From NCBI GenBank assembly GCA_900556485.1, contig USOX01000005.1, forward strand, positions 96,308 to 160,307: DNA of 64,000 nt. The letters run 5' to 3'. A program made the translations under genes and the position numbers. The stretch comes from an uncultured Dysgonomonas sp. (GTDB lineage Bacteria > Bacteroidota > Bacteroidia > Bacteroidales > Dysgonomonadaceae). Positions 1-9,225 of the stretch are shown in pieces. Positions within the stretch are counted from its first letter, which is position 1. The number at the start of each line of letters is the position of its first letter. Under the pieces are notes generated by a model that had not been told where the DNA came from, searched no databases, and saw only the letters and a list, made by a program, of their open reading frames with translations.

Positions 1-582
1 ATTCATAAAATCAGCAAAAGAATTCGGTACAGCCTGTGGCAAAGCTTTAGGATGAGGAGCCCAGGTTAATACAACTTTCGGTCGGGATGTTTTCTTATAC
101 TCCTCTATTGTAATTAGATCTGCAAATGCTTGCAAAGGGTGACCTGTAGCAGCTTCCATGCTGAATACAGGTTTTCCTGAATATTTAATGAATTGATTCA
201 ATATCTTCTCCTGATAGTCATCTTCCTTATTCTCAAACTTAGCAAATGCACGCAGACCTATAATATCGCAGTAGCTACCCATTACGGGAATAGCCTCCAG
301 AATATGTTCAGTCTTATCTCCATCCATTATAACACCTCTCTCTGTCTCCAGTTTCCATGCTCCCTGATTAATATCAAGAACTATGGTATTCATTCCTAGA
401 TTCATCCCTGCCTTCTGGGTACTCAAACGAGTACGTAAGCTGGAATTAAAAAATACCATCAGTAATGTTTTGTTTTCGCCCAGATGTTTATATGCATAAC
501 GATTTTTCTTTATTTCAAGAGCTTCTTTTACTGCTTGATTTAAATCGCCCAGATCTTTTACATTAGTGTATGTCCTCATCAT
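1..582 (-). CDS. argF': N-acetyl/N-succinylornithine carbamoyltransferase, partial (C-terminus beyond window)
   Basis: Translating the minus strand gives about 194 residues of a carbamoyltransferase beginning MMRTYTNVKDLGDLNQ. The carbamoyl-phosphate loop reads FFNSSLRTRLSTQ, and the text around LDINQGAWKLETERGV and FSMEAATGHPLQ is that of the Bacteroidetes enzymes that use acylated ornithine rather than free ornithine (arginine biosynthesis, cytoplasm). The start is ATG at 580-582 or 577-579. The first overlaps the TGA of the upstream acyltransferase as ATGA, so translational coupling is likely and I chose it. It is the last visible gene of the proB-proA operon. The frame runs open through base 1, so the truncation is only the window edge. 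The family call is secure; whether the substrate is acetyl- or succinyl-ornithine cannot be read with certainty. Confidence 0.9.
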   Translation of the reverse strand, partial: MMRTYTNVKDLGDLNQAVKEALEIKKNRYAYKHLGENKTLLMVFFNSSLRTRLSTQKAGMNLGMNTIVLDINQGAWKLETERGVIMDGDKTEHILEAIPVMGSYCDIIGLRAFAKFENKEDDYQEKILNQFIKYSGKPVFSMEAATGHPLQAFADLITIEEYKKTSRPKVVLTWAPHPKALPQAVPNSFADFMN

Positions 583-1508
583 AAAAATATTTTAATGCGT
601 TTGTTTACATATATAATTACAATTGAAAATAATGTTGCCATCAGCAATAATAAGGGCAGTTTAACGATCGTATACTCTGTAGGAAATACAATATACCTAT
701 CAAAAATAAATACATGTATAAAATAAATGCCTGCTGACAAACTTCCAAAATAACTTAAAAATACATTATTTTTCTTATATACCGAAAATTTCATTATAAG
801 AAGAAACAAAACCGGGCATAATAGCAAGTAATATATATATAAATTAAAAAAATAGCTTTTCAGATAAAAATAATATGATTCAGCAAATAGAATACCGAAA
901 CCTAATATAGTTAAAGGCAAAAGAAGTTTTACTTTCATATTCTTATGTAGCTCTTTATACCTGATATAATAGCCAATAGTAACAAAAGGAAAACCGAAAA
1001 ATAACCCATTTCTAAAATTATTGGGGTAAGTATCAAATATCCTTATTGTAGGAACCACTTCCAATAGGCATCCTGCAATAAATAGAACTATAGCAATTGA
1101 TACAATCAAAGAATCGTTTTTTATTTTTCTTTTTATCAGATAAAGTATTAGTACTCCCAACATCAGGCTAGGTAAGTACCAAAGATGATAATATCCAAAT
1201 ATCAGATTCTCTACAATAACCCTTGTTGTTAAAGTAGTAGCATAATTACTCAGATAAATAAGAGACCATACTAAATAAATAATAATAAGATGTGAAAGAT
1301 ATTTCTTAATAGCATCTTTACTATTTATTTTCGATACAAGAAAAAATCCGTTTATTATAAAAAAACAAGGAACTGTTAGTCGGGATACTCCTTGCGAAAT
1401 GAGCCAACTGCTGATATCATCTTTTCCAAACAAAGGAAATATATGAGCCGAAATAACAAGTACACTTAGTATAATTTTGAAGCTATCGAGAGTTATATTT
1501 CTTTCCAT
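579..1508 (-). CDS. acyltransferase family 3 membrane protein (second of a tandem pair)
   Basis: A 309-residue polytopic protein of the acyltransferase-3 (OafA/NodX-like) family, which moves acetyl or other acyl groups onto cell-surface glycans from the inner membrane. Evidence: N-terminal ITLDSFKIILSVLVISAHIFPLF with the family His in the first membrane segment, then LTVPCFFIINGFFLVSK, YYHLWYLPSL, and about ten hydrophobic stretches. It is clearly paralogous to the gene just upstream; both share the VPCFFII-G-FF, HLWY-PAL/PSL and C-terminal VNKR-KIFL blocks. Only 5 bp separate the two genes, and this one overlaps the carbamoyltransferase start by 4 bp, so it is embedded in the proline/arginine operon. 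The acyl acceptor is unknown; nothing in the sequence connects it chemically to amino-acid synthesis. Confidence 0.85.
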   Translation of the reverse strand: MERNITLDSFKIILSVLVISAHIFPLFGKDDISSWLISQGVSRLTVPCFFIINGFFLVSKINSKDAIKKYLSHLIIIYLVWSLIYLSNYATTLTTRVIVENLIFGYYHLWYLPSLMLGVLILYLIKRKIKNDSLIVSIAIVLFIAGCLLEVVPTIRIFDTYPNNFRNGLFFGFPFVTIGYYIRYKELHKNMKVKLLLPLTILGFGILFAESYYFYLKSYFFNLYIYYLLLCPVLFLLIMKFSVYKKNNVFLSYFGSLSAGIYFIHVFIFDRYIVFPTEYTIVKLPLLLLMATLFSIVIIYVNKRIKIFL

Positions 1509-1513
1509 CAGTT

Positions 1514-2434
1514 TTATAAGAATATTTTAACCCTTTTATTTACAAATATAAGAATAATTGAAACGAATATAGAAACCAATACAATAAACGGAAATCTATA
1601 TATTAATAATTTATCAGGAAATATGGATAATGTATAAATTACATATAAATGAACAAAATAAATAGCAGAGGATAACGATCCTAAATAATTAACATACCTG
1701 CTTTCTGGCTTATATGTAGAATGCCGTAATACAAACATTGATATTGCCGGACATACAATCAATATAGAAAGAAACATATCGCTCACAAACTCTTTCTGAT
1801 AAGCATAATATGATTCAATTCCCAAAGTTGTGAAGCTTATTAATATTACAGGTATCAGATATTTATCCTCAATTTTCTTAGGCAAATCCTTTATTCTAAC
1901 ATAATAACCTAACATAACCAGAGGAAATCCGCAAAACAAAGCATTGCGAACAAAAAACAGCAAAACTCTTCCAGGTTCCAGAAAATGCCCTATTATATAT
2001 AAAAGAATTCCAAGTACTAATATGATATTATCATTCTTTATTATTTTCTTCAAGATAACAAGTATTATAATTCCACCGAACAATGCTGGAATATACCATA
2101 AATGTGAATATCCGAAAAAGATATATTCAACAAGCTTTTGACAGTCTAACTCTCCCCAAAACTTAGAATAGATAAGTGACCAAACTACATATAATAATAA
2201 TAAGTGCTTCAAATACTTTTTAATAGCACCTGAATCACTAATTTTTCGTCCAAAGAAATAGCCACTGATTATAAAAAAACAAGGAACAGCAATACGACCT
2301 AATCCATCTCCTAGCATCGCTGATTTCAATCCCGGACCGAACAGAGGCCTAAGATGAGAGGTAATGACTAGAAAACTCAAAAATATCTTGAAATAATCAA
2401 GCGTTACGTTTCTATTTATATTCCCAATTTCCAC
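1514..2434 (-). CDS. acyltransferase family 3 membrane protein (first of a tandem pair)
   Basis: A 306-residue multi-spanning protein with the acyltransferase-3 pattern: VTLDYFKIFLSFLVITSHLR at the N-terminus, the RIAVPCFFIISGYFFGRK block, GYSHLWYIPALFGG in the middle, and SSAIYFVHLYVIY near the end. The likely role is acylation of an exported glycan at the inner membrane (family knowledge; acceptor unknown). It lies 41 bp downstream of a 60-residue basic protein and 5 bp upstream of its paralogue. The pair probably arose by tandem duplication, because length and block order match throughout. Base composition looks like its neighbours, so there is no clear sign of recent transfer. Its position between proA and the carbamoyltransferase gene is unusual. 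Confidence 0.85.
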   Translation of the reverse strand: MEIGNINRNVTLDYFKIFLSFLVITSHLRPLFGPGLKSAMLGDGLGRIAVPCFFIISGYFFGRKISDSGAIKKYLKHLLLLYVVWSLIYSKFWGELDCQKLVEYIFFGYSHLWYIPALFGGIIILVILKKIIKNDNIILVLGILLYIIGHFLEPGRVLLFFVRNALFCGFPLVMLGYYVRIKDLPKKIEDKYLIPVILISFTTLGIESYYAYQKEFVSDMFLSILIVCPAISMFVLRHSTYKPESRYVNYLGSLSSAIYFVHLYVIYTLSIFPDKLLIYRFPFIVLVSIFVSIILIFVNKRVKIFL

Positions 2435-2475
2435 TAATTGTAAAGTCTGATTTATATCGTAAAGATAAAGAAAGA

Positions 2476-2658
2476 TTATATATCTTCGTACTTTTCTTTA
2501 TTTCGTTTACGGTCGTACACTTTCTTACTCTTATGCACATGTGTTATTCGTTTCCAACCAGCCGACTGAGAAAGTTCATCTTCCCTATCAGCTATTTTCA
2601 CCGCTTTTATATAATCTTCTATAGTTATTTTTCCTGTTTTTTTTCTCTTCTTTTTCAT
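2476..2658 (-). CDS. small lysine/arginine-rich conserved-type protein
   Basis: Sixty residues with charged runs at both ends ([10 protein letters not shown] at the start, [17 protein letters not shown] near the end) and a central stretch [19 protein letters not shown] that could form a helix. No signal peptide or membrane segment. The ATG overlaps the TGA of proA in an ATGA arrangement, which together with co-direction makes it a real gene rather than a chance frame. I recall similar short proteins with an HKSKK-Y-RK ending in other Bacteroidales, but cannot verify this. The basic composition suggests nucleic-acid or ribosome binding; this is inference only and no function is assigned. Confidence 0.7.
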   Translation of the reverse strand: MKKKRKKTGKITIEDYIKAVKIADREDELSQSAGWKRITHVHKSKKVYDRKRNKEKYEDI

Positions 2659-3908
2659 GATCTTACTTGTCCATCACCTTCTATTATCCACTTATAGGTA
2701 CACAATTCCTCCAAAGCCATAGGCCCTCGCGCATGCATTTTTTGTGTACTTATACCTATTTCTGCTCCAAGTCCAAACTGTGCGCCGTCTGTAAATGCAG
2801 TTGATACATTGGCATATACACAAGCTGCATCTACCATCTTTTCGAAAATATCAATGGCATCCCTATTTTCACTTACGATAGCTTCACTATGCTTAGAACT
2901 ATATTTTGATATATGAGAAATAGCATCTTCCAGATTATTTACAGTCTTAACAGCCATTTTATAATCTAAAAATTCTGTACCAAAACTACTCTCATCAGCC
3001 TTCTTTAACAATGCTGAAGGATAATTAGAAGATAATAATTCATATGCATATTTATCAGCATAAATAGTCACATTCTTATTCTTTAAATTCTCGCAAAGTG
3101 ATGATAAATCCTCCAAACGATCTTTATCGATAAGTAAGCAATCTAATGAATTACAGACACTAACTTTGCGGGTTTTAGCATTTGTTATTATTGCTTTTCC
3201 TTTTTCAAAATCACCATCTTTGTGAAAATAAGTATGACACACGCCAGCTCCTGTCTCGATAACCGGAATACGAGAATTGTCACGTACATAATTAATCAAA
3301 TCTTTACCTCCCCTTGGTATTATCAGATCAACATATTCTCGTGCATTTAACAGCTCTTCTATTGCAGAACGATCTATAGGCAGCAGTGTGCATACATTAG
3401 GGTTTACACCATTCTCATCCAATACATTTCTGATAATGCCAACAATTGCTTCATTCGAAAAGCGGGCATCAGAACCACCTTTCAGTATGCAGGCATTTCC
3501 CGATTTAATACAAAGAGAAAAGACATCATAACTTACATTAGGCCTTGCTTCATATATAATACCGATTACACCAAAAGGAACCGTTTTTTTTGAAAGATCA
3601 ATTCCATTAGGTAGTGTTTTTTGCATCAATACTTTACCTACAGGAGAGGGTAAAGCGGCTACATTACGAATATCTTTCACAATATCCTGTATACGCTGCT
3701 CATTCAATAATAACCTGTCATACTTTGGATTATTTGTATCCATTCTTTGCAAATCTTTCTGGTTTTCTGCAAGGATGTAATACATTTTAGATTCGGTCTC
3801 TGTAGCAATAGCTTCTAATATTGCATTAATCTTTGATTCGTCCAATAGGTTGAGCGTATTAGATGCATCTTTTACCAGTTGGAACGTGCTCTGGTGATAA
3901 TCGTCCAT
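2655..3908 (-). CDS. proA: glutamate-5-semialdehyde dehydrogenase (gamma-glutamyl phosphate reductase)
   Basis: A 417-residue ProA. It reduces gamma-glutamyl phosphate to glutamate semialdehyde with NADPH in proline synthesis (cytoplasm). Visible signatures: [65 protein letters not shown], and the catalytic cysteine in [13 protein letters not shown] near residue 252. The C-terminal half contains [20 protein letters not shown], normal for the family. It starts 3 bp after the stop of proB and overlaps the small basic protein downstream, so the genes are co-transcribed. Length is typical and no key residue is missing. Confidence 0.97.
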   Translation of the reverse strand: MDDYHQSTFQLVKDASNTLNLLDESKINAILEAIATETESKMYYILAENQKDLQRMDTNNPKYDRLLLNEQRIQDIVKDIRNVAALPSPVGKVLMQKTLPNGIDLSKKTVPFGVIGIIYEARPNVSYDVFSLCIKSGNACILKGGSDARFSNEAIVGIIRNVLDENGVNPNVCTLLPIDRSAIEELLNAREYVDLIIPRGGKDLINYVRDNSRIPVIETGAGVCHTYFHKDGDFEKGKAIITNAKTRKVSVCNSLDCLLIDKDRLEDLSSLCENLKNKNVTIYADKYAYELLSSNYPSALLKKADESSFGTEFLDYKMAVKTVNNLEDAISHISKYSSKHSEAIVSENRDAIDIFEKMVDAACVYANVSTAFTDGAQFGLGAEIGISTQKMHARGPMALEELCTYKWIIEGDGQVRS

Positions 3909-3911
3909 GTT

Positions 3912-4988
3912 TTATTTCTCAATATATAAATAATTGTAATGTATAATCGGTTTTTCGTTACTCTTACCAATCAAATCTTTAGCCTTCTCGCTATTATAAG
4001 CTGCACGGCCAATACCGATTTGATTTCCCATATCATCTATGATACATACAATATCATCAATTTCAAAGTTACCAATAATCTTTATAACTCCGATAGGCAA
4101 TAAACTTACAGCTTTATTTCCTGTCAGAGCTTCTCTTGCTCCTTCATTTATGTGAACTTCCCCTTTTGTAAAGCCTTCCGAATGCGCAATCCATTTTTTT
4201 ACACTAGAGGCTTTTTTAGATGATGGCAAAAAGCGAGTAGAAACGACGTCTTTACCTCCTATCAGATCGCAAAGAATATTATCTTTTCTACCATTGGCTA
4301 TTATTACTTCAATGCCTTCCTCCGCTACCTTTCGGGCAATATTGTATTTAGTTTTCATTCCACCCCTTCCGGTTGCGGATTTAGCTGATTGAATGCAATT
4401 TTCTATATCATCTTTTCTTACATCTATTTCTCTGAAGATATATGAATCAGGATTGCTTGGATTACCACTGTAAATTCCATCAATATTGCTCAATATAATC
4501 AGTTTTTTGCAACCCATCATTGCGGCTACAAGTCCCGATAATTCATCATTATCGGTAAACATCAATTCATTTACAGAAATAGCATCATTTTCATTTACTA
4601 TTGGGATCACTTTATTCTCGAGCATAACAGACATGCAATTCCGCTGATTCAAATAGTGGCGGCGTGTAGCAAAATCTTCTTTAGTAGCCAATATCTGACC
4701 ACAGATGATACTGTGTTGCTTAAATAAATCGGAATAACGGTTTATCAGCTTAACCTGACCAATTGAAGAATACAGTTGGCGTGCCGAAATAGAATCGAGC
4801 TTTCCTTTTGTTTTGATTTCTGTCCGTCCCGAAGCAACAGCTCCGGATGAAACAAGGATAACTTCTATTTTTTTCTTATGTAGCTCTGCTATTTGATCCA
4901 CTAACGCAGACATACGCGTCACATCTAATGTGCCGTCTTGCCGGGTTAGTATTTGGCTTCCAATTTTTACAACTATGCGCTCTTTCAT
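3912..4988 (-). CDS. proB: glutamate 5-kinase with C-terminal PUA domain
   Basis: A 358-residue ProB that phosphorylates glutamate, the first step of proline synthesis. The amino-acid kinase domain (about 1-255) starts KERIVVKIGSQILTR and includes VILVSSGAVASGR, PIVNENDAISV, FTDNDELSGLVA and SATGRGGMKTK. Residues about 270-350 form a PUA domain, the usual two-domain form whose kinase is feedback-inhibited by proline (family knowledge). It is the first gene of the operon proB-proA-small protein-two acyltransferases-carbamoyltransferase. A -7 box lies on the minus strand 22 bp upstream of the ATG. Confidence 0.97.
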   Translation of the reverse strand: MKERIVVKIGSQILTRQDGTLDVTRMSALVDQIAELHKKKIEVILVSSGAVASGRTEIKTKGKLDSISARQLYSSIGQVKLINRYSDLFKQHSIICGQILATKEDFATRRHYLNQRNCMSVMLENKVIPIVNENDAISVNELMFTDNDELSGLVAAMMGCKKLIILSNIDGIYSGNPSNPDSYIFREIDVRKDDIENCIQSAKSATGRGGMKTKYNIARKVAEEGIEVIIANGRKDNILCDLIGGKDVVSTRFLPSSKKASSVKKWIAHSEGFTKGEVHINEGAREALTGNKAVSLLPIGVIKIIGNFEIDDIVCIIDDMGNQIGIGRAAYNSEKAKDLIGKSNEKPIIHYNYLYIEK

Positions 4989-5009
4989 TAGTGTTTATAT
5001 CGAAAATAG

Positions 5010-5017
5010 CAAAGTTA
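5010..5017 (-). promoter_or_regulatory. candidate -7 box for the proBA operon
   Basis: On the minus strand this reads TAACTTTG, matching the Bacteroidetes -7 consensus TAnnTTTG. A TTTA at roughly the right distance upstream could stand in for the -33 TTTG. Its location just ahead of proB and the 93-bp gap to rimM suggest that the operon starts here. Confidence 0.55.
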
Positions 5018-5081
5018 TAATTTTATTTTAGTAAAAAGTAAAGAAATATTTAATAACAATAGAAATATGATAGATATTGTA

Positions 5082-5600
5082 TCAGTCGATTAACCCTTCC
5101 GGCAAATTCAAATAAAGTATCTTTTCTTTAGCTTCTACACCTTCAATAAAATCTTCTGTTGCTGGAATAATCAGTTCATCCTCCCCATTTTTTATCAAAA
5201 ATAAAGTATTAATAGTTTTTTCATCAACTTCCTCTATTATTCCTAACTCTCCGGCATGCTTATCTATTGCTTTGAAGCCAATAAAGAAGTTCCATGAATA
5301 CTCAGCATCTTCCTCCTCATCTTCAAGATATTCACGTGGAAAGAAAACTTCCCAACCAGCCAATCGTTGAGCTTTTTCTTCGCTATCAATATCTTCAAAT
5401 GTTATTAGCGCGGTTTCTTTTCCTTTAAAGCGATACTCTTCTACAAAAAACGGAACCAATATTCCTTCAATCTTGCAAATAAGATAAGAACAATCTACAC
5501 GATCGAAAATATCATTGTCAAACTCAAATGCTATCTCTCCTTTGATTCCATGAGGTTTGGTTAATCTCCCAATCTTGAATACGTCCTTTTCTTGTATCAT
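5082..5600 (-). CDS. rimM: ribosome maturation factor RimM
   Basis: A 172-residue RimM, which assists maturation of the 30S head and 16S rRNA processing. The N-terminal RimM domain begins FKIGRLTKPHGIKGEIAFEF, the family hallmark. The C-terminal half (about 95-170) is a PRC-barrel with GFKAIDKHAGELGIIEEV and NGEDELIIPATEDFIEGVE. It lies 82 bp downstream of a DUF4290 gene on the same strand. In other Bacteroidales I recall murA between these two genes (memory, not checkable here); it is absent from this spot. Confidence 0.95.
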   Translation of the reverse strand: MIQEKDVFKIGRLTKPHGIKGEIAFEFDNDIFDRVDCSYLICKIEGILVPFFVEEYRFKGKETALITFEDIDSEEKAQRLAGWEVFFPREYLEDEEEDAEYSWNFFIGFKAIDKHAGELGIIEEVDEKTINTLFLIKNGEDELIIPATEDFIEGVEAKEKILYLNLPEGLID

Positions 5601-5682
5601 GCTGTTATTGTAGGTTTTATTAAATAATTAAAGTATAACAGGATACCTATTATACTTATAATTATATAGAAAAGTTACCTGT

Positions 5683-6285
5683 TTATTTTTTCTTCTTCTT
5701 ACCGTTATTATTGTTGCTGTTGTTATTGTTACGTTGATTCAGATCTTTCATTTCCGGTAACTTAATATCAGATGTTCTGATATCAATTTTACGCGCAGAC
5801 ATATCGTATAGGTCCTCGAAAATTTTCTGATCATCCACATCTTTATTCCATTGAATATATGATTTCTTCATATGGGTAGCAACAAGCAATATAAACTGCT
5901 CTTTTTCTTTTGGCTCTTCTATATCGATGGCTATTTTTACCATCTTTTCCAAAGTCTTTCCATAATGGCGATATTTCATATCCGGGCGGCTATATTCTAC
6001 TTTCTCCGGTTTAGAATACAAGTCTTCTTTCTTTATAATCTCGTAAGGATAATCAATATCTAATTTGAAGTCAGCCATAATAGCCAAATGATCCCAAAGT
6101 ATATGTTTAAAGTCGTTCACATCACGCAGGTGAGGAAACATACTTCCCATTATCGAAATTATAGTATTTGCGCATCGTTTACGCTCTGCCCTATCTGGAA
6201 TAGTAAGGCAAAAATCCACCATATTTTGAATATTTCTTCCGTATTCAGGAAGAGCCAGTTTTTTCAGTTGAGTGTTATACTCCAT
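5683..6285 (-). CDS. DUF4290 family protein
   Basis: A 200-residue soluble protein of the Bacteroidetes family DUF4290, recognised from MEYNTQLKKLALPEYGRNIQ, LTIPDRAERKRCA and FKHILWDHLAIMADF. The function is unknown. There is no signal peptide or membrane span. The C-terminus is a low-complexity tail of asparagines followed by five lysines (about residues 184-200), encoded by AAC/AAT and AAG/AAA repeats that could vary in length by slippage. The start is the only in-frame ATG consistent with the family's N-terminus. Same direction as rimM, 82 bp upstream of it. Confidence 0.9.
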   Translation of the reverse strand: MEYNTQLKKLALPEYGRNIQNMVDFCLTIPDRAERKRCANTIISIMGSMFPHLRDVNDFKHILWDHLAIMADFKLDIDYPYEIIKKEDLYSKPEKVEYSRPDMKYRHYGKTLEKMVKIAIDIEEPKEKEQFILLVATHMKKSYIQWNKDVDDQKIFEDLYDMSARKIDIRTSDIKLPEMKDLNQRNNNNSNNNNGKKKKK

Positions 6286-6375
6286 TCTATTTTTTGAGTT
6301 ATAATTGTTGTTAGAATATTGTCTGTAAATGTATTGTTGAATATTGTGTGTTAGATATTGGTGCTAACAAGACGA

Positions 6376-6383
6376 CAAAGTTA
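6376..6383 (-). promoter_or_regulatory. candidate -7 box upstream of the DUF4290 gene
   Basis: The minus strand reads TAACTTTG, a match to TAnnTTTG, about 90 nt before the ATG of the DUF4290 gene. I see no clear -33 TTTG. The implied leader of roughly 85 nt is AT-rich with several TGTTG/ATATTG repeats. Confidence 0.4.
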
Positions 6384-6456
6384 ATATTTTCTGTTGACTT
6401 TTCATCTATCATTTCCCTTAAAAGCTTTTAAACCACTACATAATCTTTCTAATCGC

Positions 6457-7284
6457 TTATGAAAAAGCCCTAAATAAACTAACATTGTAAAAGCCAGTAA
6501 AGCTATCCACAGGCATATATATGATATTACTTGTCTTGTGCCATGGTATGAGGCAGGCTATTTTTCCGTTCTTTTCATTCACACAGAGAGTCAGACTTTC
6601 AATACCTCTATCCCTACCTTCTACATCGAATGATGTTCCGTATACAGGAATTATATGCTTAATACCATTATCTGCAATATAGTTAAAATAAGAATTATAA
6701 ACCCACGTACGATGACGGACAGTTCCTCTGCCACTAACTACTTCGCCCCATTCCGTTTGTGTAACAACTACAGTTTTTACATGCTTTTCTTTCTCTCTTG
6801 TAATGAGTTCGTTAATGTTGAATATAAGTGAGTGAAAGATAAAGCCATATACAATAGCTATTACGACAAGCATACATATCAAAAAACTTCCAACTTTATC
6901 AGATATACTATATCTTTTCCTGATCGTAAGTATTAAAACACCTATGTATAGTATTAATGAAATTAAAGAAAGCGGAGTATTATATAATCCTCCATCTTCT
7001 TCTACAGTCCTCCTCAGCTTTCTAATTGTCATTTCCTTTCGGGAAGATAATGCTCCGGATTTATGGACAAAGAAAGTATTTATAGAATATTGAAATACTG
7101 AGTCCATATTTCGTTCTTCTTCTGTTAACTGAAGAATACTATCTATAAGAAACTTCTGGTATTCAATATCAAGATTTGGATTCTCAACATCCTCATATAC
7201 TATTGTATCAAGCGAAGAAGCTATCATCTTAAGAGATGATAAAGTCATCAGTATTATTAATAGTATTATACGGTTATCAATCAT
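6457..7284 (-). CDS. membrane protein of unknown function
   Basis: A 275-residue protein that I do not recognise. Residues 1-22 are hydrophobic (IILLIILMTLSSL), a signal peptide or anchor. Two membrane segments follow at about 101-120 and 130-155. The C-terminal part (about 165-275) contains VVTQTEWGEVVSGRGTVRHR and a YFNYIADNGIKHIIPVYG segment that looks like a compact beta-rich domain, somewhat reminiscent of DUF3592-type membrane proteins; that is only a resemblance. It stands alone between DUF4290 and the S41 protease and is separated from the latter by a terminator, so it probably has its own promoter. Confidence 0.6.
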   Translation of the reverse strand: MIDNRIILLIILMTLSSLKMIASSLDTIVYEDVENPNLDIEYQKFLIDSILQLTEEERNMDSVFQYSINTFFVHKSGALSSRKEMTIRKLRRTVEEDGGLYNTPLSLISLILYIGVLILTIRKRYSISDKVGSFLICMLVVIAIVYGFIFHSLIFNINELITREKEKHVKTVVVTQTEWGEVVSGRGTVRHRTWVYNSYFNYIADNGIKHIIPVYGTSFDVEGRDRGIESLTLCVNEKNGKIACLIPWHKTSNIIYMPVDSFTGFYNVSLFRAFS

Positions 7285-7299
7285 TCAACAGTGTTCCTC

Positions 7300-7341
7300 T
7301 ATAAAAACAAAAACTACTATGCATCAATGACGCATAGTAGT
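7300..7341 (-). terminator. intrinsic terminator of the S41 protease gene
   Basis: A stem of ten pairs (ACTACTATGC with GCATAGTAGT, arms 7313-7322 and 7332-7341) is followed on the minus strand by TTTTTGTTTTT. It lies 18 bp past the protease stop codon. Confidence 0.85.
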
Positions 7342-7359
7342 CTTGTTTAATATCTTTTC

Positions 7360-9093
7360 TTACTTTTGAGCTATCGTTTCTTTTTCTGTTGTATCAGATA
7401 GTATCTTGTTATACTGTTCTGTGTCATTCAATAACTCAATAGCTTTAGCCAGATCTTTATCTTTCTTAAGTTCGTACACCTGTACCCCTTTTTGGTAATA
7501 ATAACGCCTGATTACCTCTGCATTAATCAAATCAGTAATTTCTTCTTTAAATGTATCCAGATCACGATCAAGATTTGGTACAAGCTTGGCTTCCAGAGCC
7601 TTGAATTCTTCTCCGGCAGATTTCATAAACCCTTCAAACTCCATTACTTCTTTCAGGTTTGTCATCGATTTTTCGCTCATACGGTCGTACTGGAAATCTT
7701 TCGATTTTACAAACTCCTTAAAGTTTTCATAGTCCTCATCTGTAATAGTAAATGTAGCAGCATCTTCTATCTTTTTATGCTTTGAGGCCCAATCTGTAAC
7801 CCAATCGAAAACAATATATTGGTTCGCTAAATAGAATGTGATTGTAGGCACCTTTTCTTCTTCCATTGTTACATCAGGAGTTACACCTCCTCCATCTCTT
7901 ACAGGACGTCCGGCTTCGGTATAGAATACTGTTGTCAGGCTATCAGGTATACGTCCAACACTTCCATCCGGATTACGATGCGAATAATCTATTGCCTGAA
8001 CACATCTGCCACTTGGTATATAATACTTCGAAGTGGTTACTTTAATACCTCCGCCATAAGGCATTTCTCTTGGCGACTGAACCAGGCCTTTACCAAATGT
8101 ACGTTGCCCTATCAAGACTGCTCTGTCCATATCTTGCAGCGATCCTGCAACGATTTCAGAAGCGGAAGCTGAACCTCTACCTGTCAACACAACTAAAGGA
8201 ATTTCTGTATCTATTGGTTCCAATGTAGTGTGGTATGTTCTATCCAGTTGTTTCAACTTTCCTTTTGTCGACAACACAACTTTACCCTTTGGTACAAAGA
8301 AGTTTACAATTTGAACAGCTTCACTTAGTACACCTCCTCCATTTGTGCGGATATCGAAGATTAAAGATGTTGCTCCCTGTTTCTTCAAATCAAGGAAAGC
8401 GCTCTTCACTTCTGCTGCACTTTTATCTGTAAATGTAGTATTGAAATTTATGTAACCTACAGTAGGCGATACCATTCCATAATAAGGTATCACATCCATT
8501 ACTACCTTTTCTCTCACTATTTTAAGCGTAACAGGCTTTTTTTCTCCCGGACGTTCTACCTTAACTTCGATAGCTGTTCCCGGCTGACCTTTCAAATGAC
8601 TACTCACATACGAACTTAGATTTGAGTATGTCTGATCGCCGCTATTCTCCATCTTAGTCATATCTTTTCCATCTATCGATAAGATTACGTCGCCAGCCTT
8701 CATGCCTCCCTTTACAGCAGGTTTACCCTCATAAGGCTCCATAACAACTACCCGTCCGTCTTTTACCGATATCATAGCTCCTACACCTCCATATTCGCCA
8801 GTGATCTGAGTATTAAACTCTTTCATATCATCAGCATTATAATATTCGGTGTACGGATCTAATGTGTTCAGCATATTATCGATTCCGGTACGCACAGTCT
8901 TATCAATATCGATACTGTCAACATAGAACATATCCATATCGCGAAGTACCGAGTTGAATATTTCTATATTCTTATTTATATCAAAATAACGCTGTTGTAG
9001 TTTGTCTTTTACCACATTATCCTGAGCTTGAACAAATGTATTTCCTGCAAGCAAAACTAGGATGGAAAGTATAAATAATTTATTTCTCATCAA
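7360..9093 (-). CDS. S41-family C-terminal processing peptidase with PDZ domain
   Basis: A 577-residue exported serine protease of the CtpA/Prc type, acting in the periplasm on C-termini of other proteins. A signal peptide covers about 1-23 (FILSILVLLAGNTFVQAQ). A PDZ domain lies at about 90-190 (GGVGAMISVKDGRVV, GMKAGDVILSIDGKDM). The protease domain follows, with the serine in GRGSASASEIVAG around residue 310 and the lysine in GQRTFGKGLVQ about 25 residues later, forming the Ser-Lys dyad. The C-terminal 150 residues are helical. It is probably monocistronic: a hairpin terminator follows it, and the dGTPase gene 132 bp upstream is the nearest neighbour. Housekeeping protease, complete. Confidence 0.93.
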   Translation of the reverse strand: MMRNKLFILSILVLLAGNTFVQAQDNVVKDKLQQRYFDINKNIEIFNSVLRDMDMFYVDSIDIDKTVRTGIDNMLNTLDPYTEYYNADDMKEFNTQITGEYGGVGAMISVKDGRVVVMEPYEGKPAVKGGMKAGDVILSIDGKDMTKMENSGDQTYSNLSSYVSSHLKGQPGTAIEVKVERPGEKKPVTLKIVREKVVMDVIPYYGMVSPTVGYINFNTTFTDKSAAEVKSAFLDLKKQGATSLIFDIRTNGGGVLSEAVQIVNFFVPKGKVVLSTKGKLKQLDRTYHTTLEPIDTEIPLVVLTGRGSASASEIVAGSLQDMDRAVLIGQRTFGKGLVQSPREMPYGGGIKVTTSKYYIPSGRCVQAIDYSHRNPDGSVGRIPDSLTTVFYTEAGRPVRDGGGVTPDVTMEEEKVPTITFYLANQYIVFDWVTDWASKHKKIEDAATFTITDEDYENFKEFVKSKDFQYDRMSEKSMTNLKEVMEFEGFMKSAGEEFKALEAKLVPNLDRDLDTFKEEITDLINAEVIRRYYYQKGVQVYELKKDKDLAKAIELLNDTEQYNKILSDTTEKETIAQK

Positions 9094-9225
9094 TATTGAA
9101 TATCTTAAGTTTTATATATCTCAAAAATTTAACACAAAGGAATACTTTTTTTTATAAATATCGAAATTTGATCTGCTTATATATGTTTTATTTATAACAA
9201 AAAACGTGAAAACACATCTATCTCA

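Noticed and set aside
193-399. Plus-strand 68-residue frame in the carbamoyltransferase region
   Set aside because: Antisense to a clear, highly conserved coding sequence; composition looks like reverse-strand noise.
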